Assembly (NCBI GenBank): GCA_047967505.1
Contig: CM106540.1
From: Dipteris shenzhenensis
Taxonomy: Eukaryota > Polypodiophyta > Polypodiopsida > Gleicheniales
Reading direction: 5' to 3' (one strand)
DNA length: 64,000 nt
The notes under the pieces are model-generated. The model had not been told where the DNA came from. It was given only the letters and a program-made list of their open reading frames with translations, and ran no database searches. This document shows, piece after piece, positions 33,085-44,635 of the stretch. Every line of letters begins with the position of its first letter. Positions within the stretch are counted from its first letter, which is position 1. A program made the translations under genes and the position numbers.

Positions 33085-33280
33085 TCCCTATAACCTATAC
33101 CCCATATCTTAAATCCTAAACCCTAAACCCTAATCCCAGTATCTTAATCTATATAGCCTAAACCCAAATTCCTATACCCTATACCCTATTTTCTATATCT
33201 TTAATCCTAAAACCTATACCCTAAATCATATACCATAAACCCTAAATCCTATACCGTATACCCTATATCCTAAACCTTAA
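33085..33280. repeat. Degenerate interstitial telomere-like repeat
   Basis: CCTAAACCCTAAACCCTAA at about 33114-33133 contains true CCCTAAA units. Around it are diverged forms (CCTATACCCTA, CCATAAACCCTAAATCC). It lies directly against the satellite at 33283. Confidence 0.75.
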
Positions 33281-33282
33281 GC

Positions 33283-33960
33283 CAAAAAATAGTATTTGAT
33301 GTGTGTTATTTGATCACGCACATATCTAATGGGCATGATCCTTCAATAAATTAAATCACATGCAAATTATCATGCCCATTGGTGGATATGCTTTCGATGG
33401 TCAAAGTCGCCATTGACTCCGTTTTTCACAACGTGTTATGCACCACCACCAAAAAATAGTATTTGAGGTGTGTCATTTGAACATGCACATAACCAATGGG
33501 CATGATACTCTATACACACATGAATCCAACCTATGTTAATGCATGTAGAAATTATTGTACCCATCGTATATGCTTTGGATGGTCAAAGATGCCACAAACC
33601 CCATTTTCCATCAAGTGTTATGCACAACTATAAAAAATAGTATTTGAGGTGTGTTATTCGAACGTGCACATACTCTATGGCCATAATACTCTTCACTCAT
33701 GTCAATCCAATCTATGTTGAGGCTTGTATGAAGTATCATGCCCATCGTATATGCTTTGGATGGTCAAACTTGCCACAAATTCCATTTCCACAAGTGTTAT
33801 ACACAACCACCAAAAAACATGCTCTGGATGGTCAAAGTCACCACAAAACCTGTTTTTCACCAAGTGTTATGCACAACCACACAAAAGAATAGTATCTAAG
33901 GTGTTTCATTCAAATGCGCTCACACCCAATGGTTATGATACTTTTCACACGCATTGGCTG
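33283..33960. repeat. Satellite-like tandem repeat, ~170-180 bp monomer
   Basis: Copies begin at 33284, 33451, 33632 and 33883 with AAAAAATAGTATTTGA(G/T)GTGT and share TGGGCATGATACT, ATATGCTTTGGATGGTCAAA and AAGTGTTATGCACAACCA. Part of a monomer is repeated at about 33815-33880. Confidence 0.85.
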
Positions 33961-33966
33961 TTACAG

Positions 33967-34125
33967 ACTCTTAGGGAGAGTAAAATTTATGCTCCGTTAC
34001 CTGGTAGGACTCGCAGTGCAGCCAGGCACATGGAAAGTGCTAATTTAGTGGAATCAGCATATGCAGGTACTCTTCTTGATGAACCTCTTGGAAGACTTGA
34101 TGAGCAACTAACATTGAGAAACTAG
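33967..34125 (+). pseudogene. Isolated exon-like ORF, possible captured terminal exon
   Basis: After GGCTGTTACAG, which resembles a 3' splice site, 51 codons plus a stop read TLRESKIYAPLPGRTRSAAR, then MESANLVES, YAGTLLDEPLGRLDEQLTLR and N. Base composition is far less AT-rich than its surroundings and the residues are charged and ordered-looking. It interrupts a satellite monomer. It may be the last exon of a gene or a captured gene fragment; I do not recognise the family. Confidence 0.35.
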
Positions 34126-35150
34126 AGAACATGTCTTTAAAAATTATTTTCCTTATAGCTTAAGAGGAGTGGCAAAATGTGAGGCGATTTGTTGTATTTT
34201 GAGCCATACCATCTCTAGTAAGACACATGTACTTCTCTGAATGAGAAATAGCTTGCTCCTTTAAAAATGCATAATTTTGTCTCGCATGTCAAACAAGTTC
34301 ATGATGATACTTGCAGTTCTTTTGTACAATTCCCTTTCCTCTAAACAAGGCTCTCAATTGCCTATTTCAAATCATCAGATTCATTGCATTTTGACATTTT
34401 CTATCTTTTGGAATTTTAACATGCACAAATTTCTTCTTCTAAAGAGGATTAAAGTATAAGAAGAAGCCATGTCATCCCTTCTATGCCTTTATTTTTTTGA
34501 ATAGAACCAAACAATTCTTCTTTTTTAAGCCACTTGAAAGGTGCTTTTCAGTGACCTCTTCACCATCAAGAAGTTATGTGAAAAAAGGGGTTGAGGTGAA
34601 GCATTTTCCTCTATAAGATCACTCAAAAGTTCTCTTGACTTTAGATTTTTTCTCCTAGTAGTTTTGGACTTCCTTGTCTTTTGTGAATGCTAAATTTCAA
34701 TCCTTCGTTGGGATTACCAACTTAGTCTCAATATGCTCCATGTAATAATCCCACAATAACTCAATATGAATTACTGCAAATACTCTTTCCATTTATTTGA
34801 GCATTGATATTTTAATATTCAATGCCTTTTCTTATCATTTTCAAGAAATCAAGAAAATTTTATGAGGATAGATTCATCCCTTTTGCTCCCTCTCCTTTGC
34901 CACACATTTTTCCTACATTTCTTAATATTAAGAAAGTAAATGAAATGCATGCATATATGTTAAAAACACCTTAATCACAATGCATTGACTATATTCTCCT
35001 CATTCATCATTATCATTCTCTTTGGTTGCTTAGGTGGATTTACCTAAAACTACTTCCTCTTCATGTATCTACATGTCCATTTTGGTCTTCCTCATGTAGC
35101 ATCAGTATGGTCATGAAAGTTTTCAAAGACCTTTGAATGATTAAGAAATA
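34126..35150. other. AT-rich intergenic DNA
   Basis: The first ~150 bp could be a 3' UTR of the exon-like ORF. The rest shows no gene or transposon motif. Confidence 0.35.
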
Positions 35151-35500
35151 TATACTTGCAAAGACTCATAAGGTTTGGACATCATTTGTATTGTGGGACA
35201 TGCACATTTTTTTATTTTCAACCATGGATGGAGCATAATTGATAAAAATTAGTGCATGATACCTATATGTATGGGATGGTAGGCTTTTCAAAGACCTTTA
35301 AGTGAGTATGGATTATAGTTGAAAATATTGGACATCATCTGTATGGTCGGACATGCACTTTCTCAATTTTGACCATGGATGGTGCATAACTACTACAAAA
35401 TTATGCAATGGTATGCTTACTCGAGTATGCTTATACCATATATCTATCCCATGTCTATGTTTTTTATGGTCATGAATTTCTAGATGAAGATTGGGTCCAA
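35151..35500. repeat. Satellite-like monomers (diverged)
   Basis: Two copies of a unit with GGACATGCAC(A/T)TT, ACCATGGATGG(A/T)GCATAA and a TATGGTATGGTCATGA-type segment, at about 35200 and 35362. They match the longer array at 38.0-39.6 kb. Confidence 0.7.
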
Positions 35501-37004
35501 GGATGATTTTTTCATTTTAGTTTCATTAAGAAGTGAAACTTTTATATTGGTATCGAAAGTTTGTATGCCCTCATAAAAATGAATGTTTGAAACATTCGCT
35601 AGGATTTGAAACTTTTATGTGAAAATTTTTGAAGTTTCGCCAGGATCTACATCTTTTACTTCAAATTTCAAAAGAAAATATACACAAGTGTACTATATTC
35701 TATCAATATTATGAAACTAGAAAAACTAGCTTGATAAACTTTTGCCAGGATTTTATATTTATATATAAATATACCTTCAATAAAAACATCCATCATTGGG
35801 TCTCATCCATGTGCATTGACGGGTCACAAAATGTCTAGCTCTGTAGAATGTCTCTTGCAAATCATAAAGCTCAGATCTTCAATTTTAGGTATCATTGCAT
35901 TTGCTACTTTGAGAATAGAGATTAGAAATCCAACTAGTGATGCCAAATCGTAGCAGAAACAATGGCTTTACCCATAATTTATAGGTTTTATGTTCAATTC
36001 ACATGAAATTAGCAAAGCAACAAGTGCAGTTAGTGGTAAATGATATAAGTCTAGTGTAAGTCATCTTCCTATCCAATAATGTTTTTGCTAGTGCTAAAAG
36101 TGTGTAGATTGCATAGACTATACTTGGATGATGTAGCTTCCTAGGCTAGCATGAACACAAAAGCATGGGGACTAATCCTAGCTCTCTTGGTATGGAAATT
36201 GGGGTAGGATTTTTAAGGAAACCTTACTCACAACACATCGAGAACCCCAGCCTTGCCTCACCCATAACACATCAAGGACCCTTGGACTCTTCCAAGCTAC
36301 TAGCATTTGTGAGACGAATTACAAAAGTTGTGGTGCATGAATTGAAAAAGGGTGAAGGATTAGAGAAAGTGGGGGAAAAGGTATTTCCTACACGTTTCTT
36401 GGCCATCAAAGGCTTGAGGAGGTTGTGAAAAATCAACTCTATGGATTCACATGCCTGAATCCTCCTCCTCCTACAACCAACCCTCCCTCATCCAATCATG
36501 TAAATCTTCCTCTCTTTAAGCAAACCTCCCCATGCTCCCTCAGCCTCCTGCTCTTCCACATGTGTCAATAAACCAACTCTCCCTGCGCTTCCCTTTGTTT
36601 GTCATCATGATGCTACTTTGTGTGTAGTTTTTCATCTCGAAGGAGATCAATCTGGGAGTCACCCGCAACATTGAGCTGGTAAGTACACATCGCTTGTATT
36701 AGTTTCTATGGCTTTCTATTTTAGATCTCAGAGACTGGCATAGCAACTCTAATTTCCTCTTGTTGTTGTGTGACAATTGCATGTGTAATATCCATTCGAG
36801 ATCCTTCCACTCTATTTCGATCACATTCTACTAACACATCATTCTACCATTTTCGTAGCACAGCTTGTGCTTTCCAATGGATCTAAATGTGCCACCAACA
36901 TGGAACATGACCTCAACGAACCTGGATCATACATTAAGACATGAATATGACTTGTTGAAAAGAACTGAGCACTAGGACATCAAGTACTGATTAAAGGGTG
37001 AGAA

Positions 37005-37006
<2 letters not shown>
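35501..37006. other. AT-rich intergenic DNA
   Basis: Short open frames at 35629-35838 and 36165-36428 have no recognisable motif. Motifs TTCGCTAGGATTTGAAACTTTTATG near 35595 and a similar TTTCGCCAGGATC near 35634 show local duplication. Confidence 0.3.
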
Positions 37007-37057
<51 letters not shown>

Positions 37058-37076
37058 TATATATATATATATATAA
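37007..37076. repeat. Microsatellite (CT)n(AT)n
   Basis: CT tract from 37007 to about 37053 followed by an AT tract to about 37074. Confidence 0.95.
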
Positions 37077-37237
37077 TTTAGGCATGTACGAGTGACTTCG
37101 AAGGTCTCAATGATTCATTGCAAGTTTTTCACCTTTCCATCATTTGATGTGCTCCTGACTCTCGATTGTCAATTGATCCCTACAATCAATTAGGGCCTTA
37201 TTGAAACTATGAAGCATGACAGTACATGTGATAGTAT

Positions 37238-37483
37238 CTCGGGGGGGTCACTCATCATATGTAACTATATCACATGAGTTCAACAAAAGGATACTTTTAA
37301 TTTCTAAAATTTACAGAAATAAATATACATAAGGGACTATTTAAAATAGTTTTGAAAAAAATTTACAGGTTTGTATAGAAAAGGGGTACATTTTATTAAT
37401 GAAAAATTTACAGATAAGGTATTTTAGAAATAGGCCTTGAACGCACGTGATATAGAGGGTTTATACATAGTGACCCCCCCGAG
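37238..37483. mobile_element. MITE with G7 terminal inverted repeats and 8-bp TSD
   Basis: 246 bp. Ends are CTCGGGGGGGTCACT and its complement AGTGACCCCCCCGAG. The inverted similarity extends further inside, with TATATCAC and TTCAA shared at matching distances. It is flanked by perfect 8-bp direct repeats GATAGTAT (37230-37237 and 37484-37491). There is no coding capacity. An 8-bp TSD is usual for hAT elements, but the TIR is not the familiar CAGGG type, so the superfamily is open. Confidence 0.88.
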
Positions 37484-37491
37484 GATAGTAT

Positions 37492-38040
37492 ATGTGAGGC
37501 CGTGCACATCTTTGTCTGACTTTGTATTTTTGTCTATGCTTTCTTTGCCCACAGATACTAACAAATACAGATAGTGATACTAGTACAAATATTGCTATAA
37601 ATATTGATACTTTCTTTGCCTATGGAAACGGTATCATTCAATCTTGGTAATATACGCTTGGAAATATTTGAACAATATTTTGATTGTGAGCATAGAAAGC
37701 TATTACAAATGATAGAGTATTGAAAGACAGATACTATTACAAACACTCAAAATCGTATGATCTAAATTTCTTGTCTTCTTTTCCCACTGACATACTATCA
37801 TACACCACTTGTCTTGTATACTTGAAATACTCAAATAATATTTTCTTTAAAAAAACATAAAACAGTTTTACAAATAATAATTGCTAGCACAACCAAGGCC
37901 TACTAGAGTGACTGTTTCACTGTATACATAGCTTATTAATTACCACCATCAATTCTGCACTTGAAATCCAAAATATTTTTTGTATGTCCCAATCTACTAG
38001 GAGGCAATGCGCTCTAGCATTTCTTCTCTCTTATTAACTT
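37492..38040. other. AT-rich intergenic DNA
   Basis: No gene recognised; short diverged repeats of GATACTATTACAAA type near 37570-37745. Confidence 0.3.
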
Positions 38041-39640
38041 TTGAGAATGTGTGGTGCATAAGTGCCAAAACCTTGTGCATCAATACACTTATACTAAAGG
38101 TATAGTTTGATGCTCACAAAATTTTCAAAGGACATGGATTTAATGAAACAATATAATCATAAATTTTCTTAATGGATCAAAAATTTTCTCTTTTGATGAG
38201 GGAGGTAAGTGTTCATTTTCAACCATGCACAGTGCTTAACTGCTACAAAATTGTGCATCAACACCCTTTTCTAGGTGTATGTGTCTGATGGTCACAAAGT
38301 ATTAAATGAGTAAAGCATTTATAATTTAAATTTTCTCATAATATTCTTACACCATTTTAAGGGTGGGACATAAACATTTTCTCATCTTTGGCATGACTGG
38401 TCTAGGATTGCAAACAAATTGTGCATCTGCATGCTTATATTATATGTCTATGTGATCTATGATCATGAAGCTTTGTGTAGACCTTTAAATGAGTAATACC
38501 CTTATTTTAGAAATTTTTATAGTAGTCGAACATCATTTATATGGTACAAAGTGCACATTTTCTCATTTTTGACTAAGCATTATGCACAATTATCAAGAAA
38601 TAGTGAATCAACATGATTATACCATACATGAATATATGGTATGGTCATGAGACTTTACAAAGATATTTAAATGAGTAAGTATCTTATATATGAAAAGTTT
38701 CATGAGGATCGGATATCATTTAGATGGTGGAACATGCACATTTTCTCATTTTTGACCACACAATCAAGAAATTGTAAATCGAGGGACCATACATGAATGT
38801 ATGGTATGGTCCTAAAAATTTGGAAAAAAATAATAATTTAAAAGATTGTCTTATACATCCAAAGCTTTCATGAGTATCAAACATGGTGCTACATGCACCA
38901 TTTTTCATTTTCAAGCATGCATGGTACATAAGTGCTAAAAAATTATTCATTGGGATGCTTATACCATAGGTGTATGTGTCTGATGGGTGGTAACTAAAAT
39001 TTGCATGGACCTTGCTTTCAGTAAATTATATATAATAATGAGTTTTATAATGGATTCTACTAGTCTTTATGGTGGGGCATGCATACTCTTTTGACCAATA
39101 ACGATTTCATGAAAAGTTGTAAACACCTTTAATGGGTAATACCTATATACTTGAAAAGTTTGATAAGGTTCATAACTAGCTTTTTGGTGGGACATGCTTT
39201 TCTCATTTTTGACCATGGATGGTGCATTACTACCAAAAAATTTTGCATCAGTATGCTTATACTATAGATGTATGCATCTGATAGTCATGAAACGTTATGG
39301 AGACCTTAAATGAGAAATTATTTTATTTGACAAGTAGAATAAGGTTTGACATCACTTTGATGGTGTCATGTGCACATTTTTTAATTTTTGACCATGGGTG
39401 GTGCATAAATGCTAAAAAACTATTCATCGGTATTACAATGAAACCTTGAAAATACCTCTAGATGAATACAACATACATAATTGGAAACTTTCATAAGGTC
39501 TTTCCATTAATGAAAACACATACACCATAGGCATATGTGTTCGACAGTTATGAAACTTTAAAATTACCTTTGGTTGAATAAGGCATACATAATTGAAAAC
39601 TTTCATAAGTTTTTCCATGATTTTAGAGATCATGAATTTT
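38041..39640. repeat. Diverged satellite array, ~160-180 bp period
   Basis: Recurring blocks are CATTTT(C/T)TCATTTTTGACCAT, GG(A/T)GGTGCATAA, (T/A)GCTTATACCATA and TGATGGTCATGAAAC. Copies fall near 38051, 38221, 38392, 38575, 38752, 38905, 39090, 39211 and 39391. Pairwise similarity is modest, so the array is old. The style resembles the 33.3-kb monomers (GTGTTATGCACAACCACCAAAAAA), suggesting a single satellite superfamily. Confidence 0.75.
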
Positions 39641-40987
39641 GAAAGATGAACTTTGTGCTACATATTTGTTTATTGTAGATTAATATTTAGAATTTTGTGC
39701 CAATGGCGATGATTCTTTGCTTGAAAATATTTATTTTCATGGATTTTATGATTTACTATGCAAAATGCGTAAAAACTCTAATAAATATAGTGTTCACAAT
39801 TACATAAAATGAAAAAATATAAATAATTTCAAAGGGGGACTCACTTATATGAGAAGCACCAAATGTCCCTTGAATGACGTTCCTTGAATTTACAATTTAC
39901 TAATTTCAGCTCATTTTGCTCATGAGTTGAGCTATACAGACCAAGATGTGAGCTTGGCATGAGGTAGATGAGTATAATATTTTATTTTAAAATTGCATGT
40001 TCCACTTCTCATATATTAAAAGTAAGGCGGCAGCATCATATGGTTGGTTGCATTATGAAGGATTTTACAATTCTCTATTTGTTCTTTTAAGATCCAATAC
40101 AAAAAGCATTAGTTTTTTTTAATATTATGATGTCTAAAATTAGGTGCAAAACATATCTTGTAAATTGTATTGTTCTCTATTTTTATAGATAGGTACAAAT
40201 TTTACCTTGCTTTTAAAATTCAAGTAAAATTTAGCACCATTTGGAGGGAATCTTATTAGCAAATAATATGCAATTGTTCTCACGTAATAAGAAATAATGT
40301 TTTATCTGCAAGCATTGCAAATAAGCATAAAAAATGATTCCTTTTCTAGTAGTGGTGTGTGTGTCGGTGGGTGGGTGTGTGTGTGATGTCCACTAAAAAA
40401 AAAAAAGCATGTGATGCATGTATGGACATTGACCTTTATGCTAGGCCTCTCCCACACACATACACCGAACACAAGAAAAGAGCCAGCAAGTCATATATTA
40501 CATCAACACATCTTCCAACGATCATGATTCTACAACCCACACTATTAATTTCCACTTTTGCAAACAAGAACAGTGATCAAAGGAGGCTCTCATACACAAG
40601 GAAGACTTTGGTCTAGTGCAAAGTAGGAGCACCACCTTTCTTCCAATCTCGAGGCACTCACAACCTTCCTCCACTGCTCAAAAACATCAGCTTTCCTATG
40701 CCTTTCACAATAAAAACAGATCGCCTATTGTATTCTAAATTCTCAACCCCATTTCCTACAAATTTGGGCCACAACTTTTACTGCAAAGTTGTAGAGCTCA
40801 ATCTCATCTTCGCAATGATTTAAAAATCTACTAAATCTAAGTTATTGGATCAAAAGTTATCACAAAAATAAAGACTGCTACTTTTCTTTAAAGAGGTGCA
40901 ACTGCCTTTTTTATATGCATGCTTTTTCCCATGCCTCGACTGGCCTATCTACCACTAGATTCACAATAAACAATCAGTTCCTATCTT
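39641..40987. other. AT-rich intergenic DNA with a short (GT)n tract
   Basis: No gene recognised. A GTGTGT/GGGTGTGT tract lies at about 40352-40386, followed by an A11-type run near 40395. Confidence 0.35.
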
Positions 40988-41110
40988 CATGCTGTTGGAA
41001 TGGTCATCTCCCCATCTGTAAGCCCCCATATGAGGAGAGCATGGGGGGGGTGAACCTAGGCAGAAAAGATAAGGGAGGGGGCTGCCACATGCTCAGAAAA
41101 GATAAGGGAG

Positions 41111-41140
41111 GGGGCTGCCACATGAGCATGTGGCAGCCCC
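41111..41140. repeat. Perfect inverted repeat, 14-bp arms
   Basis: GGGGCTGCCACATG, two-base spacer AG, then its exact complement. It lies in the upstream part of the solo LTR next to a tandem copy of GGGGGCTGCCACATG. Confidence 0.9.
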
Positions 41141-41566
41141 TTATGGCTGTCCTTCCCCTGTGAGGTGCTGGGCAGCACATGAGCTGTCATGCGGGCAGCA
41201 CAGCAGCCTTTCAGAGGCGCTTCAAGGGCTGTCTGTACGGGCTGGAACAGGCCCCGAATAGAGGCAGACAGGTGGTGCAATTGTACGGGGCAGTATGGAT
41301 GGTGTGCAAACCCGGGACAGGTGGTGCACAACTGTACGGAGTAGTACAAGGCCGGATGAGGCCTGTTGGAGCAGCAAAGGAGGCTGCCATGAGGCAGGGA
41401 CCTGCCTTTATATAGGCTGGGCCCTTGCCTTGATTGAAGGGCCAAGGCCCTGGAAGAGTGGGCCCAAAAGTCCCCGTTTGTGAGCCCTAATACGGCTGGA
41501 CCAGCGACAGACTGGTCGGCCAGTTTGGTGCAGGCTGGTCGGTTTTTACCAGCCCCCTTGGGGGCC

Positions 41567-41575
41567 TATAAAAGG
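41567..41575 (+). promoter_or_regulatory. TATA box in the solo LTR
   Basis: TATAAAAGG with GC-rich flanks, about 480 bp before the LTR end. It fits an LTR U3 core promoter reading on the plus strand, which would set the LTR orientation as plus. Confidence 0.55.
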
Positions 41576-42054
41576 AGGGCCTCCAGCCCTCATTCATTAT
41601 CACTTGGAGCAGCCCTCAGGACAGCAGACAGGAGCAGCAAAGGGGGAGCCTTAGGCCTACATTCAGGAGGACAAGGTGACCTAGGAGAAGCTTCAGACTG
41701 AGCTAGAGTGGCTGCCCACCTAGGCTGGCTTCCGGACAGCAAGGTGGAAGGGATCTAGACAGAGAATCTACATATGCTCGAGGTGGAGCACGCGGGCTCA
41801 GAGATCTAGAAGTGCCAGGCTTGTAGTTAAACCTTTTGGTATTGTATCTTGTCCTAGTTTCTAGATGGATGGAAATATAAAGTGTTGCTTCTATATTTGT
41901 TTCTGAGCATTGTCTATTTACTGGCTTGCACATCTATGCACATAAGTTAAGAAGTTTGTGATTCCACACCCCACATCACACTGTGTGAGCTCCTGGGCAT
42001 TACTATCAGTCTTCCACTGTGCGTACCCTCTGTTGGGTCATTTCTAACACATGC

Positions 42055-42808
42055 AAATAAACATCTAGTCCTAGCATGCAAAACATGGCCTAAGATATAC
42101 AGTATTATCAGTTCCACCTAGTTCCTAGCACAAGCAATTCAAAATTAGTGTCTTACGGCAAGTACAAAGGCAACAAAACGCTGATAAATTTAGCACAGGG
42201 GTCAAACAAATTCTGTATCATTCACTAATCAGGATATTTCAGCCAAATTTTGCAACTCCAATCAAGCAAAACTGAAATGGGCAAATAACTGCACACCGTA
42301 TGAAATGAAATCTTGTTCAGAATTATCATCAGAGAAATCATTACCTCACGTAGCTGGCATTGTCATTGTCATGAGAACTCTGTACACTCAGATGCTTAAG
42401 CAGCTGGCAACTTTAACCCTACAAACCCTTGCCGTTTGCACATACAGATGCCACAAGGTAATTCTTTTATGTTATTAGTGCAAGCCAATGCAAAAAGGCC
42501 ACAAAATTTAGAAGTGTTGTGTCTTATCCCTCCAATCCATAAATAAAGAGTGGCCCCTAGAGATTGCTTCTCAAATAATGGCCATTACCACATGGTTCTC
42601 TACATATAATACAGTAACATGTGGCATGGTAGCATACCTGAAAAATGTTGTTAGCCTATAATACAGATGCAAAACTTTAGACGGACAGAGAGAAGGGGTG
42701 GTGGATACCATTTCACTTAGCCCACGTTGTCTTTGTTAATTTCTTGCTTCAAAAACACAAGGGACCCTTGCAGTATGATCACATTCCAGTATGAAAAAAC
42801 CCCAACGG
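42055..42808. other. 3' flank of the zinc-finger gene
   Basis: No separate gene recognised. On the minus strand this would hold the 3' UTR and any terminal exon of the gene ending at 42809. Confidence 0.35.
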
Positions 42809-44635
42809 TCAAACAATGGCATGCCTAAATCCTGCCTGAACTGTCTGTGACAACTCATCTGCACAAACTGTTGTTGGATCCAGAGGACACTCCGTTGTTG
42901 AATCCTCATACCACTTGACATTTTCTTGATAATAATGATCAACAGGTATGACTACAAGAGATCCATCGGACCCTACAGTAACTGCTCTATCGTCTGCTTC
43001 ACAACCTTTTGGATCACGCCCAGCTAAAACGCCTTCATCATTGCACGGAGAGCAGGCATTTTTCACAGCGTCCATCCACTTTGCATCTTTGTCAGAAGGC
43101 CTTGTCTTCCTTACAGAGGACTGCCTAACTGTCTCTGTGTCCCAATGAGCATCTTGCTCTAACGTTTTAGCAAACTCTGAATCGTCAGGGCCAATAAGCT
43201 CACTCTCATCCTTATTCCTATTTTGACTTTCCCCCCAGTCTCCAAGTCCTGGATGGCTCAACATCACTTCATCTGCTTGGTCCTTGGTCATCACCAATTC
43301 GCCTGTCTTGTGCAATTCTTCCACGTTCCTAAGACGTTGCATCATGGCAGCAAGATCCTGCGACAAAGTACTCAGATCATCAACAGGGATGTTCCCCAAC
43401 TTTCCCTCCAAGTTTCTAAGTTCTACGCTAAGCTCATGGACTTGTTGAAGTGCAATATCCCGAGCTTCTGCTTCATCCTTCACAGCACCCACCAAGGTGT
43501 GTTCCTCTTCTTGGTCAAGTGAAGGGTAGATATCCATCCCACCCCCAGGCCCAACAAGTCTGTGCATGATTCTAGCACTGCCCTCATGGGGTCCAGGCTC
43601 ATGCCCAGTATGAACAGCATATAATTTGAAAACTGCCTGTCCCTCCTCCTTATAAGTAAATGTTTTCTCTTTTTCACTGTAGTCGGTGATGGGCACGATA
43701 GCCCTTATGCGAAAACCACAGCCACAACGTTTGGACGTATATCTCTTCCGTTTCAGAACCCCCGGCTTCTTTGAATTTGGTTCCCCAGCCCTATGACAGC
43801 AATAATCCTTTACTTCGGCAAGAAAGGGCTTGTACCTGATATACTTTTGACGGATGCAGAGAACAACCTGGTGCTTCGCAGCTAGCTGTTGTAGGCGTTG
43901 AGGAACCTCTTTAGCCTGAACTTCAAAAGATTCAGTATACTCAAAACGCCGCCTTTTGGATCTCCCCTGATTACCACCCACATCCGAGCAACAGACCGGG
44001 CACGAAGCAACGCAAACCCTTATGTACGACTCGGGGATGCCGTAAAATTTCGCGCCTACCGTCCATATCTGCTTGATCCTGTCGATAGTCTCCTTCAAAC
44101 CCCAGTGCTTCAAATCCGCATCGCCGTGAAAGCCTTGAACGATATCTTGCCACTGATTGATGTGGGGGACAAACTGATTCGGATTGTTCTTGAAGAAGAG
44201 CATCTCATTGCCTTCGCCGTCCACCTGTGCACGCAATTTGTCCTGGATTCGCTTCCACCCGGTGAGGTAAGCCGTGTCCTCGTTGCGATCCTTCCAGACA
44301 CCGCGCCACGAGACGAGAACAGCAGCGGGGGTGGCGTTCCGGATCTCGTCGGGGGAAGCGTAGCGATTCTGGAGCAGGCATTGCACCATGAGGTGGTGGG
44401 AGGAGCTATTGAAGGTGTAGAATTGGTTGGAGAGGTGGGGTTCAGGGTCGACGATGCCAGACGAGGAGGAAAGGAGGCTATGGCGGGGGTCAGGGTCGAG
44501 GTCAGCATCGGAGTCGAGGTCAGGCTCACCATCGCTGTGGGAGGGGGGGGAATGGTCGTTACGGAGGGGGGAGGGTTTGGAGTCAGGGGGGAAGAGGATG
44601 TCTACGAGATCAGAGCCACCGGAGACGTCGGCCAT
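42809..44635 (-). CDS. HHCC zinc-binding plus FAR1/GCM1-like finger protein
   Basis: An open frame of 608 residues from ATG 44635 (G at -3, G at +4). The N-terminus is acidic (residues about 10-55, DLDSDADLDPDPRHS). At residues about 169-215 there is H-x5-H, ETIDRIKQIW and C-P-V-C, the H2C2/HHCC zinc motif of retroviral-type integrases. At about 278-340 CCHR..., KRCGCGFRIRAIV and FKLYAVHTGH form a FAR1/WRKY-GCM1-like finger. A coiled coil follows (about 372-455, VHELSVELRNLEGKL). No DDE integrase core, transposase or SWIM domain is present. The intact frame suggests a host gene domesticated from transposon parts, possibly a DNA-binding regulator. Family name not recognised; function is inference. 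Confidence 0.8.
   Translation of the reverse strand: MADVSGGSDLVDILFPPDSKPSPLRNDHSPPSHSDGEPDLDSDADLDPDPRHSLLSSSSGIVDPEPHLSNQFYTFNSSSHHLMVQCLLQNRYASPDEIRNATPAAVLVSWRGVWKDRNEDTAYLTGWKRIQDKLRAQVDGEGNEMLFFKNNPNQFVPHINQWQDIVQGFHGDADLKHWGLKETIDRIKQIWTVGAKFYGIPESYIRVCVASCPVCCSDVGGNQGRSKRRRFEYTESFEVQAKEVPQRLQQLAAKHQVVLCIRQKYIRYKPFLAEVKDYCCHRAGEPNSKKPGVLKRKRYTSKRCGCGFRIRAIVPITDYSEKEKTFTYKEEGQAVFKLYAVHTGHEPGPHEGSARIMHRLVGPGGGMDIYPSLDQEEEHTLVGAVKDEAEARDIALQQVHELSVELRNLEGKLGNIPVDDLSTLSQDLAAMMQRLRNVEELHKTGELVMTKDQADEVMLSHPGLGDWGESQNRNKDESELIGPDDSEFAKTLEQDAHWDTETVRQSSVRKTRPSDKDAKWMDAVKNACSPCNDEGVLAGRDPKGCEADDRAVTVGSDGSLVVIPVDHYYQENVKWYEDSTTECPLDPTTVCADELSQTVQAGFRHAIV

Larger units (their letters stand above)
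40993..42049. mobile_element. Solo LTR with CATGC target-site duplication
   Basis: 1057 bp starting TGTTGGAATGG and ending TTTCTAACA, with CATGC immediately outside both ends (40988-40992 and 42050-42054). No internal PBS or pol lies between. The inner sequence is GC-rich and contains a TATA box (TATAAAAGG, 41567-41575), a 33-bp direct duplication at 41061-41126 and a long palindrome. It is what remains after recombination between the two LTRs of one element. Superfamily is undetermined. Confidence 0.85.

Noticed and set aside
33085-33280. True chromosome end
   Set aside because: The telomere-like units are degenerate and sequence continues on both sides.
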